From NCBI RefSeq assembly GCF_002968635.1, contig NZ_PVBN01000001.1, positions 124,001-188,000 on the forward strand: 64,000 bases of DNA, in the 5' to 3' direction. The notes under the pieces are model-generated. The model was not told the origin of the DNA. It worked only from the letters and a program-made list of their open reading frames with translations, and made no database searches. Positions 26,501 through 34,385 of the stretch are shown in pieces. Positions within the stretch are counted from its first letter, which is position 1; each line of letters opens with the position of its first letter. The DNA comes from Neorhizobium alkalisoli (lineage in GTDB: Bacteria > Pseudomonadota > Alphaproteobacteria > Rhizobiales > Rhizobiaceae). Both the position numbers and the translations under genes were made by a program.

Positions 26501-29409
26501 CGCTGACCAAGTCTGACTTCAATACCAGCGGCGCCCTGACCCAGACGGTCGTCGACAAGGTCAATTCGCTTGGCTCGTTGACAACCCGCGTCACCTCCGA
26601 TGGTCAAGGACGCAGGACCGCACAGACCGAGGTCGCAGCCGACGGTACTTCGGTCACCACCACTTACGATGCCGCAAGCGCGCAGATCCTGACGGTCACC
26701 CGCTTCAACAAGGCCGGGTTGCCGACGACTGCCACGCTCTACGATCCGCTCAACACGAAGGGCTGGTCGAGGGTCGAACAGGTATTCGACGCTGCCGGCA
26801 AGAAGTCGTCGGAGACCCAATATGGTGACGACGGCACCCGAGCAGAATTGACCTTCTATGTCGCAACCGGCGCACAGCAGAAAATCCGGTACTTCAATTC
26901 CGCCGGCAACCTCACGAGCGTGGTTGATTTCGACGTCACCAACACCGCTGGCTGGTCACAGGTCACCCGGAACTATGACACGGCCGGCAGGGTTACCGCC
27001 GAGCTCTATGTCAACGACAACGGCACCAAGACCCAGATCAACTATGACACGGCCGGCCGCAAGACGGCACAGGTTGAGACCGCAGTGGATGGAAGCACGG
27101 TTACGACCAGCTTCAACGCCGCGGGCACGGTCCTGAACATCATTCGTCGCACCAGTGCAGGGGTGCAAACGAGCGCTACCATCTACGATGCGGCAGGAGC
27201 GCAGGGTTGGACGCGGGTCGAGCAACAATTCGATTCCGCTGGTCGGAAGACCGTGGAAAACCAGTACAACGACAATGGCACGAGAACGGAGATCACGTTC
27301 TATGTCTCAACCGGCGCTCAGCAGAAGGTCAGATACTTCAATTCAGCCAACCAGCTGACAAGCAGCGTGGACTTTGACGTCGCTGACGCGGACACGTGGT
27401 CCCAAATCACAAAGAACTATAACACCGCTGGGCAGCTTACAGCGCAGGTAAACCTCTATGACGACGGCGTAAAATATCAATACACCTACGATCCGACTGA
27501 CGTGAAAACGTGGTCCACATATGCCCAGCGCTACAACTCAGCAGGAAAGCTCTATTTCGTCGACCAAACAAATGATGACGGCACCCACAATACCGTCAAC
27601 TACGACGTCGACAGTAATCAAACCTGGATCAGGTACGAGCGGTACAAGGATGCTGCCGGAAATATCCTGAGCCAGACCAACTTCAATGATGATGGTGTTC
27701 GCCACACCTTCCTCTATGACGTCACGAACGCCCAAACGTGGTCGCGCCAAGAGCAGTTGTTTGACTCGTCCAATAGGCTCTACAGCTTCTACCAACTGAA
27801 CGACAACGGCACCCAGAACAGGACCGACTACGACGTCACCAACGCTGCTGGGTGGCATCATTACGACCGATATCTGGACGCTGCAGGGAACAGGTTGCAG
27901 CAGACGAACTATAATGACGATGGCAGCCGTAACGTCTACCATTGGGACGTCCCTGACGCGAAAGACTGGTCAAGTATTGAGCAGCGGTATAACAGCGCCG
28001 GCGCCATGGAATGGCAGTTCAACCGGTATGATACTGGCAACACCGAAAAAATCACCTATGACGTTTCCAATACGCAGCCATGGTCTAAGCACGTCGAGAC
28101 CAAGAATGCCGCGGGAGCGGTGCTGACATCGTTTGCGTATTTTGCGGACAATTCCACTCATCGGAAACATTGGGATCCCAACAGTGCCCAGCCTTGGTCT
28201 CATATAGAGCAATGGGTGGACGCATCCGGAAAAGTAACAGCCCAATACAAAGTCCTCGACAACGGCACCATAGAAGAAGTTCGGAGCGGAGGACCAACCG
28301 CCAAGCAAGTAGCCACATTCGATCCAAACTACTATCTCGCGCAAAACCCAGACTTGGCGGCGAATTGGCATGCTCCGCCAATCGAACATTTCAATCAGTA
28401 TGGCTGGAAGGAGGGTCGGAAGCCCAACGCTTGGTTCGACCCAACCTACTATCTGAACCAGAATCCCGACATCAAGAATGCTGGCTTAAACCCATTCCTA
28501 CACTGGAAGGAAAATGGCCACGCTGAAGGTCGTCTGCCTTATGCATCCTACAAGGTTTTCGACGCACGGCGACAGGCAGATTTGGCGGGAATATCGGAGC
28601 CGGCGTTTGCAGACTTACAGTTGGCCCGTATTGCCGAAATGCGGCAGTTTGCGCAATACGCTTTAGCAACTGCTCCAAGTTCTGAGGGCGCACAGCTTGA
28701 TCCAAAACGGTTTATCAAAGAAAAATTGCGGGACATCATCAGCGGAGATAATCGAGAGGTTTTGGCTAGCTACCCTGAATATGTCAACAACCGGTACGGA
28801 GCGTCGTGGGCTCGGCCGGTTGCGCTGGACCTTAACGGCGATCAACACATTGACCTTCGTATGTTCTCTCCCGCCGAGTTCGAAGCAGGGGATGGACCTC
28901 GTTTCGATCTGGATGGTGACGGGGTCGCCGACGGCACCGCTTGGGTGGGACCGTCGGACGGCTGGCTGACGATCGACCTTGCCGCCGATGGAGGCGCGGG
29001 GCCGGATGGGGTGATCAATCAGGCGAGGGAACTGGCTTTCACGATGTGGAAAACGCCCGGTGAGCTGGCAGACGAGCAACAGGCGATTACCGACCTTGAA
29101 GCACTGCGCCTCGTATTCGACACCAACCATAACAACGTTCTGGATGCCGGCGATGAACGGTGGAGTGAATTCCGGATCTGGCAGGATGCCAACCAAAACG
29201 GCATCACCGATGCGGGAGAGCTACGTACGCTTGATGAGGCCGATATCCGGTTGATTGGTCTTGTGCCGTCTTCCGACGGTGCACGCGAGTTCGCCGACGG
29301 ATCGATGATCACGGGGACCAGCTCCTATCTCAAGGGAGACGGGACAAGCGCACTCGTAGGCGATGTGACGCTGAACTATCGGCATGTTTCAGCGCAGCCG
29401 CCCGTCTAA
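20539..29409 (+). CDS. Giant type I-secreted repeat protein (adhesin or bacteriocin-like)
   Basis: 2,956 residues with no signal peptide. Layout: glycine-zipper hydrophobic segment (about 45-130; repeated GxxxG as in GGSLSGAAFGTFVLGSMVG); Pro/Thr/Ser-rich spacer (155-275); Gly-rich segment (275-412) with a 30-residue duplication; an EF-hand-like calcium module (416-570; LDADGDGKISRSNEF, FDTNGNGKLDSGD); about 25 repeats of roughly 56 residues (585-2025) each centred on D-x-D-G-N-G-x-x-D; about 11 repeats of roughly 47 residues (2025-2590) with YD...W...AG...NDDGT; two FDPxYYLxQNPDx units (2594-2671); and a C-terminal module (2764-2950) resembling 416-570. No classical RTX nonapeptides. The ABC transporter and fusion protein downstream make type I secretion likely. 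Adhesin or contact toxin cannot be told apart by eye. Confidence 0.9.
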   Translation: MNRDETIDRASDYINNTADIVNSLNEAFARFSLSPDDFARYSRVMGVVGLGMGSLVTAGLAAARATPAGAAREVVGFGGSLSGAAFGTFVLGSMVGTASGPVGWAAMLGGALVGGRAGGSIAQSLFDAAIDPHHTPFDMNRDSNNFPWVHEGFDPSTTRPELERDPYTQFDPFSPLSYNFSGYTGPATGYDTPAELNAHDRPSSPTEPEISPTSPVTDLGDLPLSDPYNFEPTPTITQTTPSPTLDPIVPTPLDPMAPPSDPVADPRPNVDPQAGVGGHYWGSGGFFGWGGNGGGGGDGYGGNGDYYGGFGSGDSGGSGGGSSRGGSGSSTGGGGSSRGGGGSGGGGFSDWNSPDEGDRGRAASDMGWGSGGSGGGGFSDWNGPDEGDRGSAASDMGWGSGGIGGDGSGTTGVGWVPVLLDISGEGLSVDELSSSHKFLDRKGDGHERRTAWAGKGTGVLVLDADGDGKISRSNEFVFTEWDSSANSDLEAIKNVFDTNGNGKLDSGDARWSEFKVEVDGQLVSLDSLGIVSIDLTATGSGQSFTDGSAITGTATFTRADGTTGTVGDAVLAVDGEDYIIRQSSTPSADGSTTNTILGYNEYGSLAFRNLVTTSSDGNTTHTQFDDDGNGTIDRSQWNVVSVDGAGARVKTVSNFNADGSLRDRTTTTTSAHLSAIATTIDQDGDGAADERQTFVRQVNGSTTTTTERLSSAGTVLSSVVIDAAADGLSKTSTIDVNGDGTNDLVIAETTVVAADGSRTRTVTQLATDGTRLSQTTSLTSADNKTKTVSGDADGNGSIDTRTVTETVVSTSGDITAQSSVFNGDGTLRGKSTSVTSASGLSKTVSSDITGDGVADRIASDVKIIAGDGAMTQTVQTTSADGTLLSKSVTTTSGDRKTTTIAADTNGDGASDVISDTVIGADGVTTTTVRALNADGSLVSQSVAVSSADGLSKTTRSDMDGNGTDDRTLSTVVAALADGGRMETATITSASGAVLGKTVTTTSADSLSQTVQSDLDGDGTFDHTASNIISLGADGTRTETVTVRSADGTLKGEVMTVVSADRKTTTVTTDADGDGNADGVQVRSVRVDGRIDVSNTSYAANGTVLATGATSVSADGLTTTSSVDSTGDGSNDRVATDQTLIGSDGSRTQTVSVAAGNGNLLNRRSIVTSGNGLSVTTSDDLNGDGIIDVSNLQQSTLNADGSVTKTVSNNIGTTLTGRSVTTVSASGLLAQTEVDADGNGTIDRRSTSTKTLNANGSTQTTAVVKAGNNALISSVTTDVSADGRSAAKAIDLDGNGSIDVRETISVSSGGVSTDTVEAYKANGTLDSRSVVSSAANGLSKTSSSDLDGNGVFDLVVTDTTTIDSNGGQTRTVSKFGAGNTLTSRILTRVSADGLTKTTTWTDGSGATVRSSSDVTIRKPDGGLTETLSYFKADGSLESKQITTIAAHGLTTTVTLDVDGNGTVDQRSISTKKADGSVELVLTDLASSGAAKDSKAITTSADGLRRTADFDTDGNGTIDKRITSVTVLNADGGKTTTTQEFVAGASGLTLKSTTVVDISDDGLTVSTKWDTSGSGSFDKSQTDITTLDADGSRTRTISTYTGASLASRYSITTSANGLSVTEKWDASGSGTYSQTATDVTTINADGTTTRTITNMRSDGTLISKAVTTTDVTGRVISTAEERPGFTNQSRTAKLEVLADGATRETFTRLNSSGGLIDKTTAATSADKLTVTLERDANGDGIVDQRQQTITSDAGILTAVTTDLKSDGTVRDSFTRTVSADGRKTTITWDFDGNGSADRRRVIDDSQNADGSRTTVATDTDLQTGTLSATTTSRLSADGRIATTSKDVNGDGTVDHVETTTTDSTGAKVSVVTNNVTARDVKYLSQGGVYWKQAVAAKTETATSLDGRTTTLKYDYDGDGIFETTMQKVVQIDGSAVTTITETVAGGAVKARGTIYTSADGLITKLSKDTDNNGTFDHTETAVTHADGSVTLTKSDFNTSGALTQTVVDKVNSLGSLTTRVTSDGQGRRTAQTEVAADGTSVTTTYDAASAQILTVTRFNKAGLPTTATLYDPLNTKGWSRVEQVFDAAGKKSSETQYGDDGTRAELTFYVATGAQQKIRYFNSAGNLTSVVDFDVTNTAGWSQVTRNYDTAGRVTAELYVNDNGTKTQINYDTAGRKTAQVETAVDGSTVTTSFNAAGTVLNIIRRTSAGVQTSATIYDAAGAQGWTRVEQQFDSAGRKTVENQYNDNGTRTEITFYVSTGAQQKVRYFNSANQLTSSVDFDVADADTWSQITKNYNTAGQLTAQVNLYDDGVKYQYTYDPTDVKTWSTYAQRYNSAGKLYFVDQTNDDGTHNTVNYDVDSNQTWIRYERYKDAAGNILSQTNFNDDGVRHTFLYDVTNAQTWSRQEQLFDSSNRLYSFYQLNDNGTQNRTDYDVTNAAGWHHYDRYLDAAGNRLQQTNYNDDGSRNVYHWDVPDAKDWSSIEQRYNSAGAMEWQFNRYDTGNTEKITYDVSNTQPWSKHVETKNAAGAVLTSFAYFADNSTHRKHWDPNSAQPWSHIEQWVDASGKVTAQYKVLDNGTIEEVRSGGPTAKQVATFDPNYYLAQNPDLAANWHAPPIEHFNQYGWKEGRKPNAWFDPTYYLNQNPDIKNAGLNPFLHWKENGHAEGRLPYASYKVFDARRQADLAGISEPAFADLQLARIAEMRQFAQYALATAPSSEGAQLDPKRFIKEKLRDIISGDNREVLASYPEYVNNRYGASWARPVALDLNGDQHIDLRMFSPAEFEAGDGPRFDLDGDGVADGTAWVGPSDGWLTIDLAADGGAGPDGVINQARELAFTMWKTPGELADEQQAITDLEALRLVFDTNHNNVLDAGDERWSEFRIWQDANQNGITDAGELRTLDEADIRLIGLVPSSDGAREFADGSMITGTSSYLKGDGTSALVGDVTLNYRHVSAQPPV
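21571..21750 (+). repeat. 90-bp tandem duplication in the Gly-rich region
   Basis: Two nearly identical 90-bp units (21571-21660, 21661-21750) encoding FSDWN(S/G)PDEGDRG and AASDMGWGSGG. Few differences, so it is recent or kept alike by gene conversion. Confidence 0.9.
22300..26600 (+). repeat. About 25 degenerate 56-residue calcium-type repeats
   Basis: Consensus: D-x-D-G-(N/D)-G-x-x-D, then ADGS-x-T-x-TV, then ADGTL-x-S, then SADGL-(S/T)-KT. Examples of the acidic loop: DADGNGTIDRR, DLDGDGTFDHT, DVNGDGTVDHV. Two units (near 24740 and 25550) have lost the loop. Unit length varies by a few residues; DNA identity between units is low, so the array is old. Confidence 0.85.
26620..28300 (+). 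repeat. About 11 YD/W repeats of roughly 47 residues
   Basis: Each unit reads approximately YD-x5-W-(S/T)-x6-(Y/F)-(D/N)-x-AG-x12-NDDGT. Examples: YDAAGAQGWTRVEQQFDSAGR and YDVTNAAGWHHYDRYLDAAG. They resemble RHS YD-repeats but have a regular Trp. Confidence 0.8.
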
Positions 29410-29434
29410 CGGGGCGAACCTTCGATCACCAAAA

Positions 29435-29462
29435 ACAGCCTGCCCTTCCTGGGGCAGGCTGT
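29435..29462 (+). terminator. Strong hairpin between the giant gene and the ABC transporter gene
   Basis: ACAGCCTGCCC pairs with GGGCAGGCTGT around a 6-nt loop, 25 bp past the stop. There is no T-run. It would allow partial read-through or transcript stabilisation, so the abundant substrate and the transporter could be made in different amounts. Confidence 0.5.
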
Positions 29463-29517
29463 CATTCGTATTAGTAACCCCAGCGTCGAACGACCTGCGA
29501 GCGATTGACTTTTTCTG

Positions 29518-31716
29518 ATGGACACTGCGCCGGCCCCGCTGCAATCGGGCGAGACCTTTCCCATTTCCAAAACCGAGAAGGATAGGGGCCTAACGGCGCT
29601 CTGCCTTGTGGCAGGTTTCTATCGCATTGCCGCTCAGCCGGAAGTGCTGGCAAAGGAGCTGGCGCTTACCGAACCGGCGGTAGCCGGCGACATCCTCCGG
29701 GCGTCGCGCTTGATTGGCCTAAAATCCCGCCACGTCAGTCGTGTATCATCCGGACGTCTCTCCGGATTGCCGACGCCAGCAATCGCTTGCTTGCAGACGG
29801 GCGGCTTTGCAATTCTTGCCGGCGTTACATCCACGGGTGAGTTTCGGATCGTTGACCCGCTGACCATGGAGGCAAACGAGGTCGATACTGTTGGGCTTCT
29901 TGACCAGACGGGCGGCAGCTTTATCCTCCTTCAGCGCAAACTTTTGGGTCCCGGCGCCTCATCAGCCGCTTTCGGATTTCGCTGGTTCCTGCCCTCGATC
30001 TGGCGTTATCGCCGCTCGCTCGGCCATGTGCTGTTGGCAAGCCTGTTCGTCCAGCTCTTCGCGCTCATCACGCCGATGTTTTTCCAGGTGGTAGTCGACA
30101 AGGTATTGGCGCATCGGAGTTATTCGACCCTGACCGTCCTTGTTCTGGGCTTGGTCGTCGTCGGCCTGTTCGATGTCGTCCTGCAATATCTTAGGACCTA
30201 TGCACTTTCACATACCACCAGCCGGATCGACGTCGAGCTTGGACGTCGCCTGTTCCGCCATCTGCTCAACCTGCCCTTGAGCTATTTCGAGACGCGGGCG
30301 GCCGGCCAGACGGTGGCACGGATGCGCGAACTGGAAACCATCCGCGAGTTCCTCACCGGGCAAGGGCTCTTCAGTGGCCTTGACGCTATTTTCGCTTTCG
30401 TTTTCATAGCGGTTCTTTTCGCCTATTCAACGACGCTTGCCTGGATCGTCATTGCCTCCATTCCTTTCTACGTGGCGATCGGGTTCCTAATCCGCCCATT
30501 CCTCCGTGAGCGGATCGATGAGAAGTTCGAACGAGGCGCCTTCAGTCAGCAGCTTCTCGTGGAATCCGTGGTCGGCATGCAGACGTTGAAGGCGTCTGCA
30601 ATCGAGCCCGTGGTGGCGTCGCAATGGGAAGAGCGGCTGGCCGGTTATGTGCGCTCCTCCTTCCTTGCGACTATGCTGGCAGCGAAGGGTCAGAACGCAA
30701 TCCAGTATGTCAGCAAGATCACCAGTGCAGCACTTCTCCTGTTCGGCGCGCAAGCAGTCATCAACGGGGAGCTAAGCGTCGGGGCATTGGTGGCCTTCAA
30801 CATGATCGCTGGACAGGTCGCTCAACCGATCCTGCGTCTGTCGCAGCTGTGGCAGGATTTTCAGCAGGTGCAGATATCGGTGACACGGCTGGCCGATATT
30901 TTGAACGCGCCGGCAGAGCCTCGACCCTCACAGCCGATTTCACTGCCGAAGCCGCGTGGAGCGATTTCCTTTAAGAATGTCAGCTTCCGATATTCCCCGA
31001 ATGGGCCGGAGATCCTGAAGACGGTCAACCTTGAAATCCAGCCGGGCGAAGTCATCGGTATCGTCGGCCCTTCCGGCTCGGGAAAATCGACCCTGACCAA
31101 ATTGATGCAGCGCTTCTATATCCCGACGTCCGGCCAAGTCTTCGTCGACGGACTTGATATTGCGCAGGTGGATCCCGGCTGGCTCCGGTCGCATGTCGGC
31201 GTTGTCCTGCAGGAAAACCTGCTCTTCAACCGCAGCATCCATGACAATATCGCGTTGTCCAACCCGGCAATGTCGCGAGAGGCCGTGATCAATCTGGCTC
31301 GGCTCTCCGGCGCCGACGAGTTCATTGCCAAGCTTCCCGGCGGCTACGACACGATGATCGAGGAGCGCGGCGCCAATCTTTCAGGGGGGCAGCGGCAGCG
31401 GATTGCCATCGCACGCGCATTGTCCACGAACCCTCCACTGTTGATCCTCGACGAGGCCACCAGTGCCCTTGACTACGACAGCGAGCGGATCGTACTGGCG
31501 AACATGCGCCAGATTGTCCGGGGCCGTACAGTGGTCATCATTGCCCATCGTTTGGCGACCGTCAGAGCCTGTAACCGCATCATCGGCATGTCCGAAGGCC
31601 GGATCGTCGAAGTCGGCACTCATGATGAACTGATCCAACGTGCTGACGGGCTCTATGCCCATCTCTGGCAGTTGCAGAACGGCATGGCCGCGGTCGCGGC
31701 GGGAGCGCCGGCATGA
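29518..31716 (+). CDS. Type I secretion ABC transporter (HlyB-like)
   Basis: 732-residue inner-membrane ATPase. It has an N-terminal C39-like domain (about 1-125) without the catalytic Cys of true C39 peptidases: the motif reads GLTALCLVAGFY, aligned with HlyB GLYALTILAQYH, so it binds rather than cleaves substrate. Next come six predicted membrane helices (about 165-440) and the nucleotide-binding domain: Walker A GPSGSGKST near 518, signature LSGGQRQR near 621, Walker B LLILDEATSALD near 641, H-loop IIAHRL near 675. It overlaps the fusion-protein gene by ATGA. No TolC-type outer-membrane gene is seen; it must be elsewhere. Confidence 0.95.
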   Translation: MDTAPAPLQSGETFPISKTEKDRGLTALCLVAGFYRIAAQPEVLAKELALTEPAVAGDILRASRLIGLKSRHVSRVSSGRLSGLPTPAIACLQTGGFAILAGVTSTGEFRIVDPLTMEANEVDTVGLLDQTGGSFILLQRKLLGPGASSAAFGFRWFLPSIWRYRRSLGHVLLASLFVQLFALITPMFFQVVVDKVLAHRSYSTLTVLVLGLVVVGLFDVVLQYLRTYALSHTTSRIDVELGRRLFRHLLNLPLSYFETRAAGQTVARMRELETIREFLTGQGLFSGLDAIFAFVFIAVLFAYSTTLAWIVIASIPFYVAIGFLIRPFLRERIDEKFERGAFSQQLLVESVVGMQTLKASAIEPVVASQWEERLAGYVRSSFLATMLAAKGQNAIQYVSKITSAALLLFGAQAVINGELSVGALVAFNMIAGQVAQPILRLSQLWQDFQQVQISVTRLADILNAPAEPRPSQPISLPKPRGAISFKNVSFRYSPNGPEILKTVNLEIQPGEVIGIVGPSGSGKSTLTKLMQRFYIPTSGQVFVDGLDIAQVDPGWLRSHVGVVLQENLLFNRSIHDNIALSNPAMSREAVINLARLSGADEFIAKLPGGYDTMIEERGANLSGGQRQRIAIARALSTNPPLLILDEATSALDYDSERIVLANMRQIVRGRTVVIIAHRLATVRACNRIIGMSEGRIVEVGTHDELIQRADGLYAHLWQLQNGMAAVAAGAPA

Positions 31717-33173
31717 CCCGCGAGCAGCCGCAGAAGAGAAAACCAATCCATAGGGGCGACAGCGAGTTTCTGCCCGCCGCCATCGAGATTCTCGAGACCC
31801 CCGCTTCACCTGTCAGGGCAGCATTGATCTGGCTAATCTGCTTGTTTGCCGCCCTCAGTCTGATTTGGGCCTATTTCGGTAAATTCGATATCATCGCAAC
31901 GGCACAGGGAAAGGTCCAGCCGGTTGGGCGCGTCAAGATCGTGCAATCGGAAGAGCCGGGACGCATTGTCTTCGCGAAGGCTTCCAATGGCACTCTCGTG
32001 ACCAAGGACGAGATCTTAATTGAGCTCGACCCGACAACGGCCAAAGCCGAAGAACAGGCGCTCGACCTGCGTCTTCAGGCTCTCACGGGTGAGATCATCC
32101 GCAGGCAAGCCGTGCGGGAGACCATTCGAACATGGGCTGCGGGCGATGCTTTGTCTTCTTCTGGGTTGGAAGGGTCGCGACCTGTTTTTCCAGGCTTCAT
32201 CGGTGCGGCAATCGCCGAGCGGGAGCAGTCTCTGTATGAGACGGAGCTTCGAAAGCTAAGCGACACGATTGCCAACTTGAGCGCGCAGTACCAGAAGGCC
32301 GCGGCGCAGGTTGAAAGCCTGGATAACACGATTGCCGCTCAGCAGGTGTTTGTTTCCACCCTTGCCGAACGGGTAGCGATGCGAAGCCGTCTGGTCGAGG
32401 CAGAAGCCGGAACGAAAGCAATCATGATCGATGCCCAGGAGGCGCTGCTAGAAGGCGAGCGCGATCTTGTTTCCCGCCGGGGAGAACGTCGGGAAGCGGC
32501 CTCCGCTTTGGAGGTCATCAAGACCGAAGCGGCGAGCCAATTTAGCATCTTCTCATCTGAAAACATGTTGCGGCTCTCCGACGCGCTCCGCGAGGCCGAT
32601 CAGGTCAAGCAGGAACTGGCCAAGGCAAAGCGCAAACTTGCCGCCATGACGATCAGAAGTCCTGAGGCGGGTACGGTCCAGGCATCGGCGATCACCACAG
32701 TCGGGCAGGTTCTGTCACCGGCCACTGAGCTAATGCGGATTGTGCCAGCCGACCAGAAACTGGAAATCGAAGCCTTTATCCCAAACCGCGACATCGGTTT
32801 CGTCGCGGCTGGCCAAGAGGCCGTCATAAAAGTCGAGGCGTTCCCGTTCACGCGCTTCGGTATCCTGCACGGCGAAGTCTCGCGGGTCGCGACTGACGCC
32901 ATTCCCGAGCCCGATGCTCGTCAATTGGAGGAGATGTCGTCGGGACCGCTGCAGTCGCTCGTGCCCGTGACGAACGTCCAGCGCGTGCAGAACCTCGTCT
33001 ACCCCGTCGTCATCGAGCCTCGCGAGACGGCGCTGAATGTCAATGGCAAGATAGTGCCGCTGGCACCCGGTATGACGGTAACCATCGAGGTCAAAACCGG
33101 TCAGCGTCGTATTCTTGAATATCTGTTTTCGCCACTGGCAGAGATAACCTCGACGGCTATGGGTGAGCGTTGA
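31713..33173 (+). CDS. Type I secretion membrane-fusion protein (HlyD-like)
   Basis: 486 residues: short cytoplasmic N-terminus, one membrane segment (about 37-55, ALIWLICLFAALSLIWAYFG), split lipoyl domain, long coiled-coil helices (about 110-310), and a C-terminal beta-barrel ending VPLAPGMTVTIEVKTGQRRILEYLFSPL, the HlyD family signature. It bridges the ABC transporter and an outer-membrane TolC protein. The start overlaps the transporter stop. Confidence 0.95.
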   Translation: MTREQPQKRKPIHRGDSEFLPAAIEILETPASPVRAALIWLICLFAALSLIWAYFGKFDIIATAQGKVQPVGRVKIVQSEEPGRIVFAKASNGTLVTKDEILIELDPTTAKAEEQALDLRLQALTGEIIRRQAVRETIRTWAAGDALSSSGLEGSRPVFPGFIGAAIAEREQSLYETELRKLSDTIANLSAQYQKAAAQVESLDNTIAAQQVFVSTLAERVAMRSRLVEAEAGTKAIMIDAQEALLEGERDLVSRRGERREAASALEVIKTEAASQFSIFSSENMLRLSDALREADQVKQELAKAKRKLAAMTIRSPEAGTVQASAITTVGQVLSPATELMRIVPADQKLEIEAFIPNRDIGFVAAGQEAVIKVEAFPFTRFGILHGEVSRVATDAIPEPDARQLEEMSSGPLQSLVPVTNVQRVQNLVYPVVIEPRETALNVNGKIVPLAPGMTVTIEVKTGQRRILEYLFSPLAEITSTAMGER

Positions 33174-33276
33174 GGGGGTGCGGCCGGTCTGCGGTCCCAA
33201 AACCCTTTTGTTGCTCGCCTTCCAACAATGTAGAAGTCCGTCTGGCCACCAGCTTCTCAACGCCAGCGTTTTGGGG

Positions 33277-34125
33277 CTATCTGTCCAATATCCCGTTCGG
33301 GGATACCCGGTCTAGCTGCTGCCCCTGCGTGATTGAGCGGTTTTCTCGAATGATCGACTGCGGTACAATCGCAGGGCGTGCAGAGCCGGGCGGCACAATA
33401 ATTTTCCGATTCCGCGGCACTATCCGTTGAGTTTCCGGAGGCGCTGCTTTTCTCTCAGGGATAGGAGCGACGACGATAACTTCGAGTGGCTCGGGCTTTG
33501 TCGGTTTTGGCGAGAACGCGAAATCAACGGTTTTCACGCTTACTCTTGTTCGAGATAGACCGCCTGCCGCAGTCCATTTCTTGTCCGAAAAATCGGAACC
33601 TATCCCCGCCCCTGTCGTCACTTGCACGCGTACTGCATAGCTGAAGTTGTTAATCTGCGCGTAGTTGCCTGAATGCGAAATCTGCGAGATCCAGTCGTTC
33701 AGCTTGAAATCACGCGGTTCGACCTTGATGTCCTTATATGCACTGACCCGCTCACAGGCGCGAGAGTTCTTCTCAGTCACGAAGACACTGTATTCGACTT
33801 TCCCGTTGCGATATGCCTCGCGTTCATATTTCGCGTCGGCGGAAAATAACAATTTGTCCACCCCGGCTGGGGATAACCAAGTAATAGGATTAGCTATCGC
33901 GTCGTCCGTTTCTGTCGCGTTTTGTGTGATCGTGTAACTTGCTCCCCACCTATCAAAGTTCAGTCCGCTGGCTTTGGCATTGTTGGCGAAAGTCGTTAGA
34001 ATTTCGCATTCAACGATATCAGCCAGTTTCACAATACTTTCAGGCTCGCTCTCCGGCATTTGGGGGAGACTCGTACATCCTGTAAGATTCAAAATGGCAA
34101 AGCCGCAAAAGACTATGTTTTTCAT
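33277..34125 (-). CDS. Lipoprotein of unknown function
   Basis: 282 residues; ATG 34125 gives MKNIVFCGFAILNLTGC, a lipoprotein signal with lipobox LTGC. The mature protein has about 190 residues of mixed sequence and a Pro-rich C-terminal third. Family not recognised. It converges on the secretion operon, ending 103 bp from it. The first residue after the lipobox Cys is Thr, so outer-membrane sorting is likely under the +2 rule. Confidence 0.7.
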   Translation of the reverse strand: MKNIVFCGFAILNLTGCTSLPQMPESEPESIVKLADIVECEILTTFANNAKASGLNFDRWGASYTITQNATETDDAIANPITWLSPAGVDKLLFSADAKYEREAYRNGKVEYSVFVTEKNSRACERVSAYKDIKVEPRDFKLNDWISQISHSGNYAQINNFSYAVRVQVTTGAGIGSDFSDKKWTAAGGLSRTRVSVKTVDFAFSPKPTKPEPLEVIVVAPIPERKAAPPETQRIVPRNRKIIVPPGSARPAIVPQSIIRENRSITQGQQLDRVSPNGILDR

Positions 34126-34266
34126 TATTGTCGCCCCCAAGAATAACGAAGATTACCACAACGCGCACAACTGTCGAGGGTATCCTCAACCAAGGAGAGA
34201 ATTGCGATGCGCAAATCGATCGGCGTAGATTCGTGGGTTGCTTCAACCCTTGAGCAACTAATGCGG

Positions 34267-34294
34267 GTCACATCGGGGTATACCCCGAAGTGAC
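34267..34294. promoter_or_regulatory. 28-bp palindrome upstream of the resolvase (candidate crossover site)
   Basis: The centre TCGGGGTATACCCCGA (34273-34288) is a perfect palindrome; flanking GTCAC and GTGAC extend it to 28 bp with one mismatched pair. Length and central AT match serine-resolvase site I geometry. It ends 91 bp before the resolvase start. No second subsite was found by eye. Confidence 0.5.
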
Positions 34295-34385
34295 AAGCAG
34301 CCTGTTACCCGTCGTCCCGTAACATCTGGGTTGACGGTGCCTATTTGTGACAAGGTAGCCTTGGGCTTAAAGCTTGAGGTTACAC

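Noticed and set aside
21456..26820. Many antisense frames inside the giant gene
   Set aside because: They follow the codon periodicity of the giant gene and have Val/Ser/Pro-rich shadow composition.
20539..29409. Classical RTX toxin or CRISPR-like array
   Set aside because: No GGxGxDxUx nonapeptides were found, and the DNA repeats are degenerate coding units, not evenly spaced identical repeats.
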